From assembly GCA_964563135.1 (NCBI GenBank), contig CAZLWV010000021.1, positions 7,037 through 71,036 of the forward strand: DNA of 64,000 nucleotides, given 5' to 3'. Position numbers and translations under genes: made by a program. Below, in pieces: positions 10,554 through 18,036 of the stretch. This DNA is from JAAYAY01 sp964563135. GTDB taxonomy: Bacteria > Planctomycetota > Planctomycetia > Pirellulales > Thermoguttaceae. The notes under the pieces are model-generated. The model was not told the DNA's origin. It made no database searches and worked only from the letters and a program-made list of their open reading frames with translations. Positions within the stretch are counted from its first letter, which is position 1; every line of letters starts with the position of its first letter.

Positions 10554-11195
10554 TCAGGGGCTGGCCGGGATGCGGTTCGAAGTCTGCGCGTTGTGATAGA
10601 TGACCGGCGCTGCCACGGCTCCAACTGCTACGCCCCCCATCAGGGCGGCTTCCGACGACGAGATGGCCGGGAACGTCCCTTGCCCCCGTACGATCGCCGG
10701 TTCCAGAAAGACCCTTGCGAGTGAACTTGCCCTGGGAGGGGCCCCGGAAGGTGTCCAGACTCGATGCAGGCTCCTGCTCGTGCCTTCCTTTCCGGTTGCT
10801 GCGATCAGATAACTGCCGCCGCGCAAGTACGAAACCGTGAACCGGCCCGCCTGGTCGGAAACGGTTTCCGCCACGATGGTTCCTTCCGCGAGAATGGAAA
10901 CCCGCACGCCGGGAACCGGAACTTCCCTTGCCGGGCCGGGCAGGATCCGCAGGATCACGCCGCGAAGAGTCCCGTTCTGCAGCACGACATCGCGTCCAAG
11001 CACCGGAGGCACGGAGAAATCGGCGGCAAGTACGCCATCAGAAACGACCGAGCGGCGCAGGGACGTCGCGGTTTCGGCACACAGAGCAGAAGACCCCATA
11101 GAGGCCAGGATTGCCAGGAAGGCAGCCATCCAAGTCCGGCCGAGGCCTCGACAGGGTGGCACGGGACTGCACCAGATCGAAGAGTGATCTCCCAT
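10554..11195 (-). CDS. PASP-tail secreted protein, copy 4 (carboxypeptidase-regulatory-like domain)
   Basis: A 213-aa protein of no named function and the most divergent of four tandem paralogues. It has a long n-region and a signal peptide (residues 1-40), a beta-sandwich segment like CarboxypepD_reg (VLQNGTLRGVILRI near 71-84, DQAGRFTVSYLRGGSY near 114-129), then RVWTPSGAPP (145-154), an IVRGQ motif (168-172), a hydrophobic helix (about 182-200) and the C terminus IPASP. The start is set by a strong AGGAGG site six bases upstream of ATG 11195. It is the last copy before the export genes. Role inferred only from context: an envelope or matrix protein linked to polysaccharide export. Confidence 0.85.
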   Translation of the reverse strand: MGDHSSIWCSPVPPCRGLGRTWMAAFLAILASMGSSALCAETATSLRRSVVSDGVLAADFSVPPVLGRDVVLQNGTLRGVILRILPGPAREVPVPGVRVSILAEGTIVAETVSDQAGRFTVSYLRGGSYLIAATGKEGTSRSLHRVWTPSGAPPRASSLARVFLEPAIVRGQGTFPAISSSEAALMGGVAVGAVAAPVIYHNAQTSNRIPASP

Positions 11196-11334
11196 GCTAT
11201 CCTCCTATCCGAGTTACACTGCGGGGCGATGCCAACCCAACCGCACACGTACGAAGCAGCGATTCTCTCTGCCTGTCGCACGGGTCGGGCACCGGGGTTC
11301 GAACCCGGTGGACGCTCACCGCACTCGGCGGTAC

Positions 11335-11871
11335 CTACGGGCTTGCCGGCGTGCTGCTTCCTTGATTGCTGACGATGATGGGAATGGCAATCAGTGCGGC
11401 TACCAGACCGGCGATTACCACCGCATCGGAGGCGAAGAACTGCTCAAGCGGCATCTGTCCTCGAACCACACCGTCTCCTGTGATTATCAGGGCTGTCGAC
11501 TTCGCGTTCGGGGGGGCCGTCCTTGGAGTCCAGGCGCGTACGAAACGTACCTGTCCGCCAGACTGGAGCGAGTACACTCCGCCGCGAAGGGCCGGCAGCC
11601 GGAAACGCCCCAACTGGTCCGCCTGAACCTGTCCGATTTCCCGTTTCTGTTGGAGGAGCACCACTCTTGCCGCCGGCTGAGGTGCGCCGTGCACGTCGAC
11701 CACGACTCCCTGCAAACCACCGCCGGCATCGAGGGCAACGTCGGTCACTTCGAGCGGCGATCGGCCCGCCGCTCTGTGGACATCGGCACCCCAAGCTTCG
11801 GGCATTGGAAGCACCAGCCCCAGACAAACCACAAGAACCACGGGAGTCTTCAAGACACGCAAGCTTTTCAT
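11335..11871 (-). CDS. PASP-tail secreted protein, copy 3
   Basis: A 178-aa paralogue of its neighbours. I start at ATG 11871, which has an AGGTGG site and begins directly with a signal peptide (VLKTPVVLVVCLGLVLP, cleavage probably after AWGA). The architecture is TDVALDAGGGLQGVVVDVHG (43-62), DQLGRFRLPALRGGVYSL (85-102), RAWTPRTAPP (112-121), VVRGQ (135-139), a hydrophobic helix (151-167) and STPASP at the end. The beta-sandwich part resembles carboxypeptidase regulatory-like domains. Stop and start of the flanking paralogues are 47 bp upstream and 139 bp downstream. A GC-rich hairpin (CACCGGG / CCCCGGTG) lies about 25 bp past the stop. Function is unknown. Confidence 0.87.
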   Translation of the reverse strand: MKSLRVLKTPVVLVVCLGLVLPMPEAWGADVHRAAGRSPLEVTDVALDAGGGLQGVVVDVHGAPQPAARVVLLQQKREIGQVQADQLGRFRLPALRGGVYSLQSGGQVRFVRAWTPRTAPPNAKSTALIITGDGVVRGQMPLEQFFASDAVVIAGLVAALIAIPIIVSNQGSSTPASP

Positions 11872-11918
11872 CCGTCCACCTCGTGCCCACAAGGAAAAGG
11901 AACCCAACGGCCCGGGAA

Positions 11919-12449
11919 TCACGGACTGGCTGGATCATCGTCGTTGCTGTTGTGAATGGCAACGGGAATCGCCACTGCCGCTGCAACAACGCCGGCGATC
12001 ACCCAGGGATTTGTAGCCACTTTCTTGAAGCCTCTCCACGACTGGCCAAGCGTCTGCGATTGTCCGGCAACGAGGAGCACATTGCTTCGCGCGGCTGGGG
12101 GTGCGGCTGTCGCCGTCCAGGCCCGAAGGGTCATCCGCGTTGTTTCTGCCGTGAGCGTCAATACGCCCCCTTTCAGGCCGCGAATCTCAAAACGGCCATC
12201 CGCGGCCGTCACCGTCGAACCCAAGTCACGAGTTCCTGACGATACGGTTACGTGCACTCCGGGCAGTCCATGACCTTGGGGTGACATGACCTGCCCGCGA
12301 AGGGTACCCTCCGGCGACAGCGCTACATCGCTTGCCGTGGCGGCAACCGGAAGCGGACGCTCTGCCGCAGACAGCAACCCGGTAGGGGCAAGCATTGCCA
12401 GCACCGCCAACCAGGCCAAGCCTGATCCCCAGCTTCTTTTGCGATTCAT
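11919..12449 (-). CDS. PASP-tail secreted protein, copy 2
   Basis: A 176-aa paralogue. I prefer ATG 12449 over one six codons upstream because the Shine-Dalgarno-like GGAGG lies between them. The signal peptide is followed by ASDVALSPEGTLRGQVMSPQ (39-58), AADGRFEIRGLKGG (82-95), RAWTATAAPP (109-118), then a variant of the RGQ motif (TLGQ), NPWVIAG (147-153), a hydrophobic helix (150-164) and a tail IHNSNDDDPASP. The NPWV(I/V) entry into the helix is shared with copy 1. Predicted to be exported and membrane-anchored with a very short C-terminal polar tail. No known function. Confidence 0.88.
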   Translation of the reverse strand: MNRKRSWGSGLAWLAVLAMLAPTGLLSAAERPLPVAATASDVALSPEGTLRGQVMSPQGHGLPGVHVTVSSGTRDLGSTVTAADGRFEIRGLKGGVLTLTAETTRMTLRAWTATAAPPAARSNVLLVAGQSQTLGQSWRGFKKVATNPWVIAGVVAAAVAIPVAIHNSNDDDPASP

Positions 12450-12661
12450 CGCTTCCGTAGCCTCCATCGCATGTCCAAAGAAAGATCGTTCGGCCGCAGG
12501 CCGTGCACACGACCGTTTCCACCGACCGTTGTGATGCAGAACTCCATCTGCGAGGCGGGATGCTACAGAAAATCTCTACCCAGTGAAACCCCAATTCCAG
12601 ACGCCGGCATGACTGCATGACTGGCATGACCTCCTCCTGCCGGCAGTCCAAGAAATAGCAC

Positions 12662-12724
12662 GGGCCCCGCAGATCGAGCCTTTGCGAGACCTGGATGGTC
12701 TGGCCGACTCGAATTGCGGGGCCC
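12662..12724 (-). other. Nested long hairpin between PASP copies 1 and 2 (structured RNA or terminator candidate)
   Basis: A perfect 10-bp inverted repeat (GGGCCCCGCA at 12662-12671 and TGCGGGGCCC at 12715-12724) encloses a second helix of seven pairs including one G-U (TCGAGTC / GGCTCGA on the minus strand) and an inner AGACC-ATCCA-GGTCT hairpin. Read on the minus strand it begins 26 bases after the stop of copy 1. There is no long T-tract after it, only GTGCTATTTCTTGG. It could attenuate transcription between copies, protect an RNA end, or be a small RNA. The rest of the 300-bp gap holds no supported gene. Confidence 0.5.
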
Positions 12725-12750
12725 TTGAGTACCCCTTCTCCCGAATTGAC

Positions 12751-13320
12751 TCACGGGCTGGCAGGCGTGCCTCCACTGTCGGCATTGTGAATGCCAACCG
12801 GTACCGCAACGGCCGTTGCCACGATTCCCGATACCACCCAGGGATTTGAAAGCATGAACTTCGCCCGCCCGAGAGCGGTGTGGGAGTACTGATATTGGTA
12901 GCAGTATCCATTCGGGCAAGCCTGGCCTCGCACGACCGGTTTGCCGGTGACTATCAGGGCCTTCTCAGGTGTGCCTTTCGGGGCCGTCCCCGGCGCCCAC
13001 AGCCGACACGCACTCGTCCCGTTCGCTGCCGTGAGCTGATAGACACCGCCGCGAACATTGCGATAGGCGAAAGTTCCGTTGGCGTCGGTTGTGGCCATGC
13101 CCAGCGACCGCTGCTCCAGCAGGAGCGCTACTCCCACCCCGCTCTGCGGAACGCCTTGTGCGTCAACGAGTTGCCCCAAGAGATCGCCGGTACCAGTCAA
13201 GGCGACATCGTACACGACGGGTTTCGCAGCGGGCGGAGCCGCAGATGCAGCACCCGACAGGCATACCCCCAATGCCGCCAGTCCCATCACCATCCCTCTG
13301 AGAATCCCGGAAGACTTCAT
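12751..13320 (-). CDS. PASP-tail secreted protein, copy 1
   Basis: The first copy of the tandem family in transcription order, 189 aa. It has a signal peptide (cleavage likely near GAASA-A, residue 27), YDVALTGTGDLLGQLVDAQG (37-56), DANGTFAYRNVRGGVYQL (79-96), RLWAPGTAP (106-114), VVRGQ (129-133), then a copy-specific CPNGYCYQYQY insert (135-145) with two Cys and four Tyr, NPWVVSG (159-165), a hydrophobic helix and GGTPASP at the C terminus. The start ATG is preceded by AGGACGG. It opens the PASP block downstream of the metallopeptidase gene. Function unknown; the fold is inferred from resemblance to carboxypeptidase regulatory-like domains. Confidence 0.87.
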   Translation of the reverse strand: MKSSGILRGMVMGLAALGVCLSGAASAAPPAAKPVVYDVALTGTGDLLGQLVDAQGVPQSGVGVALLLEQRSLGMATTDANGTFAYRNVRGGVYQLTAANGTSACRLWAPGTAPKGTPEKALIVTGKPVVRGQACPNGYCYQYQYSHTALGRAKFMLSNPWVVSGIVATAVAVPVGIHNADSGGTPASP

Positions 13321-13634
13321 TGCAGTTCCGTCCTAAATGAGTCAACAGCGTTGTTCTGTTTCGGTGACCTTTCATGATTGTCCATCGCCGAGGAAGCACG
13401 CGCTTGCCAGCGGTGAAGCGTTGTAAATATCGTCTCCATCCGTACGACCACTACAGGAAACACAAGCGTTTTCTGCGGATTTTTCGCCCAATCCGTCACA
13501 AGTCCCCCAGGTTGTCCAGGTTCTGCTGCCGAGTCAGCTGCAGCGAAGTCGTTCAGTCCTGCCGCGACACGATCCGCCAGACGTGGGAGAAGCGACGTTT
13601 CCCCACGGCTGGCTGCCATTTTCTGGCCAGCCGC
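13321..13634. other. Intergenic, 314 bp
   Basis: Lies between the metallopeptidase stop and the first PASP gene, both on the minus strand. It contains the hairpin at 13607-13632 and presumably the PASP promoter. A 100-codon open frame across it has no family resemblance and was not called. Confidence 0.5.
13607..13632 (-). terminator. Candidate hairpin after the metallopeptidase gene
   Basis: GGCTGGC (13607-13613) and GCCAGCC (13626-13632) form a 7-bp stem three bases after the stop codon at 13635. There is no T-run, so any termination may be weak or factor-dependent. Confidence 0.3.
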
Positions 13635-14447
13635 TCAGCGAGGTGTCGCCCATCCGCGAAAGTGGGAGAGATACGCCTGGTTCAGTTCCGGGATCTGGCC
13701 ATCCAGTCGCTCACCCAGGCTGCCAGGGGGTACACCCTCGGCGATGTCGCGAAGATAGCGGACCAGTTCGCCGTGGCCGTCGCGCGACCCGTAGAGCATG
13801 AAATGTACCCATGCCCAGGAGTCGCGGTAGTCGGTGGCAGTCATTTCCGCCACATCGCCTTTGCTCTCCAGTCGGGCGACCGCCGCTTTCACGCCGAACC
13901 GGGCGTTCCAGCGAATCTTGGCCAGATGAGTGCTGCCAAATGCCCGCTCGGAAGGGGAAACCTCAAAGAACTCCGCCAAACCTTCATCAAGCCAGAGCGG
14001 CACCATGGGCAATACAGCGTGGAGCAGGGCATGCGTGCATTCGTGTCGCAGGTCGGTGGCGAGTTCCTTGCTGCGGAAAGCCAGCACGACTCCGGGTCCG
14101 CCCCGCTTGATATAGAGGGCCCGCCGGTACGGAACTTCAGGAAAATAGGACTTCAGGTATCGACGGTAGGCGGCCTCGTTCTGAAACAGGTAGAGTTCGA
14201 TGTATTCCTGGGCGGGTGGAATGCCGAGGACTCTCGTGAGATCTTCCTGGAGTTGGGCCAATTCCTCGATCAGGACCTCGGAGTCTTGGAGGGAGAAATC
14301 TGCGCGACAGACAAAGGGACCGGTTGCCCGGACATCAGCCCACTGGGCGGCGACCGGGTGGCTGCCCGCCATAGGCCCAAGGGCCAGCACCAGCGCAGCG
14401 ATGGTATGCCAGATACACCGGTGTGGCACCCTGCGTAGCGCCCTCAT
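13635..14447 (-). CDS. Secreted zinc metallopeptidase-like protein (peptidase MA-like, HECTH)
   Basis: A 270-aa protein with a signal peptide (IAALVLALGPMAGSHPVAAQ) and a gluzincin-type site: HECTH at 135-139 followed by LWLDEGLAEFFE at 151-162, giving the third ligand Glu155. This arrangement matches the peptidase MA/DUF1570-like proteins common in planctomycetes. I start at ATG 14447 because its A overlaps the stop of the upstream phosphatase gene (TGATG), a sign of translational coupling, and because the signal peptide begins there. An upstream in-frame start would add 36 unlikely residues. Substrate unknown; the place between the phosphatase and the PASP genes makes envelope proteins of this locus reasonable candidates, by inference only. 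Confidence 0.85.
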   Translation of the reverse strand: MRALRRVPHRCIWHTIAALVLALGPMAGSHPVAAQWADVRATGPFVCRADFSLQDSEVLIEELAQLQEDLTRVLGIPPAQEYIELYLFQNEAAYRRYLKSYFPEVPYRRALYIKRGGPGVVLAFRSKELATDLRHECTHALLHAVLPMVPLWLDEGLAEFFEVSPSERAFGSTHLAKIRWNARFGVKAAVARLESKGDVAEMTATDYRDSWAWVHFMLYGSRDGHGELVRYLRDIAEGVPPGSLGERLDGQIPELNQAYLSHFRGWATPR

Positions 14448-15244
14448 CAGCAGGCCCTGCGCCGTCGAAACCAGCCTCGGGTGGTCGCCGTTGCACGGCT
14501 GCGCCCGCCGGCAACATTTCGGCCTGCCACCACTGCAGCCGGATTGATACAGCACAATTCATCCGCTTGTCGCTGCCCGACGAGTTCCGCTGCTCGGAGG
14601 TACGCCCGTGACAACAGGGGGCGTCGGCTGGCAGTTCCATGAGCATCCGTCGCCAGAAAATGAACCAGACCCTCTGTCAACAGCCGTTCGGAGAATTCCT
14701 GGATTTCTGCCCCGAAGGCCCCCATCAGGCTTCCCGCTGTCACCTGCATCAGACAACCGGCGTCCACCAGAACGGCGACAACTCCCGGGTCGCTGAGGAT
14801 GCCCTGATTCCGCTCCGGATGTGAAAGGATGCCCACCATGCCGGCCGAACGCAGAGTCCTCAAGAGTCCTTCGAGCGGCATGTACAGTTCGTGAGGAAGC
14901 TCCAGCAGAACATGGCGGCGACGATCCGCAAGACTTGCCACATCCCCCGTCGTCAAGCCCTGAAACATGTCGGGCTCGATGCGCACGTCGGCGCCCGGCA
15001 GGATCCGCAATGGGACACCCCGTTGACTCAGCTCTCGTTGAAACCGCTTTGCGTACGCGCGGATTGTCTCGCCTCGATTCCGGGAGTAGTTTCCGAGTTG
15101 GTGAGGCGTCACGATGGCGGTGCCAATTCCGTCGGCCACGGCCATTTCGGCCATGGCCAGGGAGACACCGAGATTCACGGCTCCGTCGTCCAGTCCGGGG
15201 AGCATGTGACAATGGATGTCGACAAACGCCAGCCTGTCAGCCAC
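14447..15244 (-). CDS. CpsB/YwqE-family (PHP-fold) tyrosine-protein phosphatase
   Basis: A 265-aa PHP-type metallo-phosphatase. The metal-binding start FVDIHCHMLPGLDDGA (residues 7-22, H11 and H13) is diagnostic for CpsB/CapC/YwqE. Further metal-ligand regions are IVTPHQLG (about 44-51), LSHPERN (about 140-146) and LATDAHG (about 198-204). These Mn-dependent enzymes dephosphorylate bacterial tyrosine kinases and so regulate capsule assembly. The Wzc-like kinase it would act on is encoded in the same locus (6797-9133). Its stop overlaps the start of the metallopeptidase gene. The length is typical. Confidence 0.92.
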   Translation of the reverse strand: MADRLAFVDIHCHMLPGLDDGAVNLGVSLAMAEMAVADGIGTAIVTPHQLGNYSRNRGETIRAYAKRFQRELSQRGVPLRILPGADVRIEPDMFQGLTTGDVASLADRRRHVLLELPHELYMPLEGLLRTLRSAGMVGILSHPERNQGILSDPGVVAVLVDAGCLMQVTAGSLMGAFGAEIQEFSERLLTEGLVHFLATDAHGTASRRPLLSRAYLRAAELVGQRQADELCCINPAAVVAGRNVAGGRSRATATTRGWFRRRRAC

Positions 15245-15319
15245 CAGAACCTCGCTTCACCGTCTCATCCCCCTCGAACGCTGGCAGAAAGACCTCACGG
15301 AAGGCCTCGCCGCAACAAC

Positions 15320-15568
15320 TCACGCGGCTGTCTTGCGGGATGGACGCTCCTTCTTGTGCTTGCCGGTTTCCTCTACTCGGTAAGGGGTGACTCGCAAAAC
15401 TGGAGGAACAACCCGCTTTCCGATGGTGAATACCCAATGGACCATGAAATGATGATAGCAGTGATTGCATTTCATGGGACGAAAAGCCAGGCACCCAAGC
15501 AAGATGTCCTGCCAGCCGCGGTACGTACCCAAGTATGCCTTGTCTGCCCAGCAACGGGGGCACTTCAT
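15320..15568 (-). CDS. Small zinc-ribbon protein of unknown function
   Basis: An 82-aa protein with two CxxC knuckles: CPRC at residues 3-6 and CNHCYHHF at about 34-41, giving a rubredoxin-like zinc site. The remainder is basic, ending in KHKKERPSRKTAA. It is not secreted. It lies 75 bp upstream of the phosphatase gene on the same strand and could be the first gene of the polysaccharide operon. No named family is recognised. An overlapping frame on the same strand (15237-15563) lacks such a pattern and was left out. Confidence 0.6.
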   Translation of the reverse strand: MKCPRCWADKAYLGTYRGWQDILLGCLAFRPMKCNHCYHHFMVHWVFTIGKRVVPPVLRVTPYRVEETGKHKKERPSRKTAA

Positions 15569-15983
15569 CCGAATCCTCCTGCTGAATCTGGCTCCCTCGC
15601 GTTCTCCAGAGACATCGCAGAGCGGTTACCCGGCCGTCCGTGTGTTTTCTCGTTCAGCCTTGGATCCGCAAGACGCGACGGCGCAGCCGTGTCCCTCTTT
15701 TCCCGCTACCCAAAGTGCCTGCCTCCACTGGATTGTTTCTATGAGACCCATGGCCCCTGCCGGTCAATCCGAGTGCTGTGACGGGAGCGGATGGTAGGAT
15801 CCGTCCCACCCGCGGTCAACCCCACTTCAGTGTTCCTTGCGTTCTACCTCCATCGGGTGTCGTCAACTGCGATTGACTTCCCGACGACCTTCCTGGTAGT
15901 TTTCTGCCGATCTGGGAACGATATCCTGGCACTCGTTTCCTGATTCCCGCAGCGGCCAGCCAACCAGTGGAACGAGACGACTC
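15569..15983. other. Divergent intergenic region, 415 bp
   Basis: Separates the minus-strand polysaccharide locus from the plus-strand KAS III gene. It contains an inverted repeat GTCAA-N6-TTGAC (15862-15877) nested in GTCGTC/GACGAC, a possible operator. The second arm begins TTGACT, a -35-like hexamer, with a weak TAGTTT 18 bases on. No gene is supported. Confidence 0.35.
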
Positions 15984-17030
15984 ATGAAATACGGCGCCAT
16001 CGGCCCCATCGCGTCGTTTGTCCCGGATTCCATCGAATCCAATGACGATCTGGCCGCCCAGAACCCCGGTTGGGATATGAACGTCATTTTCGAGAAGACC
16101 GGAATCCACACACGGCATATTGCCGGTCCAGAACAGTGTGTCTCCGATCTTGGGGTGAAAGCTGCCGAACGACTCTTTGCCGAACACGACGTCGACCGCC
16201 AGTCTATCGACTATCTTCTGTTCTGTACCCAGACACCGGACTATCCGCTTCCGACCACCGCTTGTCTTGTCCAGCAGCGGTTGGGGCTCCGGACCTCGAT
16301 TGGCGCCCTGGACTACAACCTCGGATGCTCGGGCTTCGTCTACGGGCTCTCACTGGCCGACGGGCTGATCCGAGCCGAGGCTGCCGAGAGAATCCTCCTG
16401 ATCACGTCGGAGACGTACTCGAAATACATCCATCCGACCGATCGATCGCTTCGCACGATCTTCGGAGACGGGGCGACGGCGACTTTGATCGAAGCAGTCG
16501 ACCAGCCTTGCTTCGGCCATTTCGTGTTCGGAACGGACGGCAGCGGTGCCGACACGCTCATGGTGACCGACGGAGGCGCTCGCAGTGCCAAGTCTGCCAT
16601 GAGGCCGCGGAAACGCCAGCGGTGGCCAAGTCGCCTCTACATGGATGGCCCCGAACTGCTCCAGTTTGCCCTCGGTGTCGTCCCCAAAGCCGTAGCTCAA
16701 GTTCTTACAAAAGCAGGTCTGGCGCGCAACGATGTGGATTTCTATCTCATGCACCAGGCCACTCGCCATCTGCTTGAGCACATCCGCCACCGCATGGACC
16801 TGCAGGCCGAGGAGTGTCCGATCGATCTGGCCGATAACGGCAACACGGTCTCCTCCACGCTGCCGATCCTGATCGAATCGATGCGTGAGCGCGAGCAGTT
16901 GCGGCCTGGATGCCAGAGCGTAATGGTTGGCTTCGGGGTGGGGCTCTCGTGGGCAGCCTGTCTCTGGAAAGAAACATTCAGCGCGGCTGCGACTCAGCCG
17001 TTGCCGGCCGTCTACCGCCGCGCTGCGTGA
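15984..17030 (+). CDS. 3-oxoacyl-ACP synthase III family protein (KAS III)
   Basis: A 348-aa thiolase-fold enzyme with the complete KAS III triad: Cys115 in YNLGCSGFVYGL, His257 in YLMHQATRHL and Asn287 in DNGNTVSSTLPI. The glycine-rich IFGDGATATLIE (about 159-170) and the C-terminal MVGFGVGLSWAACLW are also typical. FabH condenses acetyl-CoA with malonyl-ACP to start fatty-acid synthesis; related members prime other acyl or polyketide chains. No other fatty-acid genes are nearby, so this may be an accessory KAS III, not the housekeeping FabH. The gene ends convergently with lexA; a perfect 6-bp hairpin CTTGCC-GGTA-GGCAAG at 17064-17079 lies between them. Confidence 0.9.
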   Translation: MKYGAIGPIASFVPDSIESNDDLAAQNPGWDMNVIFEKTGIHTRHIAGPEQCVSDLGVKAAERLFAEHDVDRQSIDYLLFCTQTPDYPLPTTACLVQQRLGLRTSIGALDYNLGCSGFVYGLSLADGLIRAEAAERILLITSETYSKYIHPTDRSLRTIFGDGATATLIEAVDQPCFGHFVFGTDGSGADTLMVTDGGARSAKSAMRPRKRQRWPSRLYMDGPELLQFALGVVPKAVAQVLTKAGLARNDVDFYLMHQATRHLLEHIRHRMDLQAEECPIDLADNGNTVSSTLPILIESMREREQLRPGCQSVMVGFGVGLSWAACLWKETFSAAATQPLPAVYRRAA

Positions 17031-17184
17031 ATCAGGTGAACCGTGACACCCGGCTGAAACGTCCTTGCCGGTAGGCAAGATCGTAGCGACAATTGCGTGG
17101 GAACGCCGCTGCCGGCTCGGTCAGGTCCAAGCTGCCAGGCGTTTCCGGCGTTGTACGTGGTGATTGCCCGGGAGTGGATCGCGG

Positions 17185-17790
17185 TCAGATCTGCCGCACC
17201 ACGCCGATGAGAACTCCCAGAATCTTGGCGTTCTTCACATAGATGGGCTTCATCGAGCTGTTGGCCGGCTGAAGACGGATCCGATTCTTCTCCGGAAACC
17301 AGCGTTTCAGCGTCGCCTCGCCATCATCGGTTTGCGCCACAACGATCTGCCCCTTTCGGGCTGTTCGCTGCCTGCGGACCACGATATAGTCGCCGTCGGC
17401 GATGTGCTCGTCGATCATCGACTCGCCCTGGACTTCCAGGACGAAGAGATCCTTGTCGGCCACGTCGAACATATCGCCGAAGTCAACACGCTCATCCTGT
17501 TCGATGGCCTCGTGCAGGACCCCGGCCGCAACCTTTCCAGCCAACGGAAGGCCGCGATCGCTTGCCGGCTCCGTAGAAAGCTGGATTGCCCGCGACATGT
17601 TGGGCTCCCGGGTGATCAACTCCTTCTTTTCGAGCGCCTTGAGGTGGCACATCACCCCGTTGGGGGAGCGGATCTTGAAGTGCTGGCCAATCTCGCGAAC
17701 TGTCGGGCCATAGCCACGCGTTCGGATCTTGTCCCGAACGAACTCATAGACGGCCCGTTGACGCTGCGTCAACCGTATTTCCATATCCAT
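17185..17790 (-). CDS. lexA: LexA repressor
   Basis: The 201-aa protein has a winged-helix DNA-binding domain (residues 1-70, TRGYGPTVREIGQHFKI) and an S24 self-cleavage domain. The cleavage bond is Ala89-Gly90 (KVAAGVLHE), the nucleophile is Ser124 (QGESMIDEHIADGDY) and the general base is Lys162 (EATLKRWF). The start is ATG 17790, with AGGAG about 10 bases upstream; a longer frame to 18003 lacks family resemblance in its extra 71 residues. LexA represses DNA-damage genes until RecA promotes its cleavage. Spacing and motifs are all canonical, so the protein should be active. A palindromic region upstream may be its own operator. Confidence 0.97.
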   Translation of the reverse strand: MDMEIRLTQRQRAVYEFVRDKIRTRGYGPTVREIGQHFKIRSPNGVMCHLKALEKKELITREPNMSRAIQLSTEPASDRGLPLAGKVAAGVLHEAIEQDERVDFGDMFDVADKDLFVLEVQGESMIDEHIADGDYIVVRRQRTARKGQIVVAQTDDGEATLKRWFPEKNRIRLQPANSSMKPIYVKNAKILGVLIGVVRQI

Positions 17791-17847
17791 CGAGTAGTCT
17801 CCTGGAACCGTGTGTGGACGGGCAAACATTACCATTTCTGGACAATC

Positions 17848-17870
17848 GTACATTATACGGCTGTACACAG
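17848..17870 (-). promoter_or_regulatory. Candidate lexA promoter and operator
   Basis: On the minus strand TATAAT (complement of 17852-17857) sits about 60 bases before the lexA start. It is enclosed by GTAC at 17848-17851 and 17863-17866, and touches a short palindrome CTGT-AC-ACAG (17861-17870). The overlap of a -10-like element with palindromes fits autoregulation, but the pattern is not the E. coli CTGT-N8-ACAG or the Bacillus GAAC-N4-GTTC box. Confidence 0.35.
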
Positions 17871-18036
17871 TCAAGTGGATTGCCGGTATTTTTTCAAAAA
17901 AAAGCGGCCCTGAGCCAATTCGGACGCCCGTGGCGCGGTGTTGACCGGCCGAGTGGGCTTGCTTTGTCCCCTCGTTGCGGGGGGGCGGCGGGCCGGAAGA
18001 CACGGCACCACGGCCCCTGCCCTGTCTGGTGGACGC

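Noticed and set aside
11288..11312. tRNA T-arm-like sequence CCGGGGTTCGAACCCGG
   Set aside because: The loop cannot be closed in the canonical seven-base register, and no D-arm, anticodon arm or acceptor stem fits on either strand. It is probably just a hairpin after PASP copy 3.
13317..13619. 100-codon minus-strand frame between the peptidase and PASP genes
   Set aside because: It lies across the likely promoter region, overlaps the start of PASP copy 1 and lacks protein-like pattern.
15237..15563. 108-codon minus-strand frame overlapping the zinc-ribbon gene
   Set aside because: The other frame has two regular CxxC knuckles, so this one is taken as a shadow.
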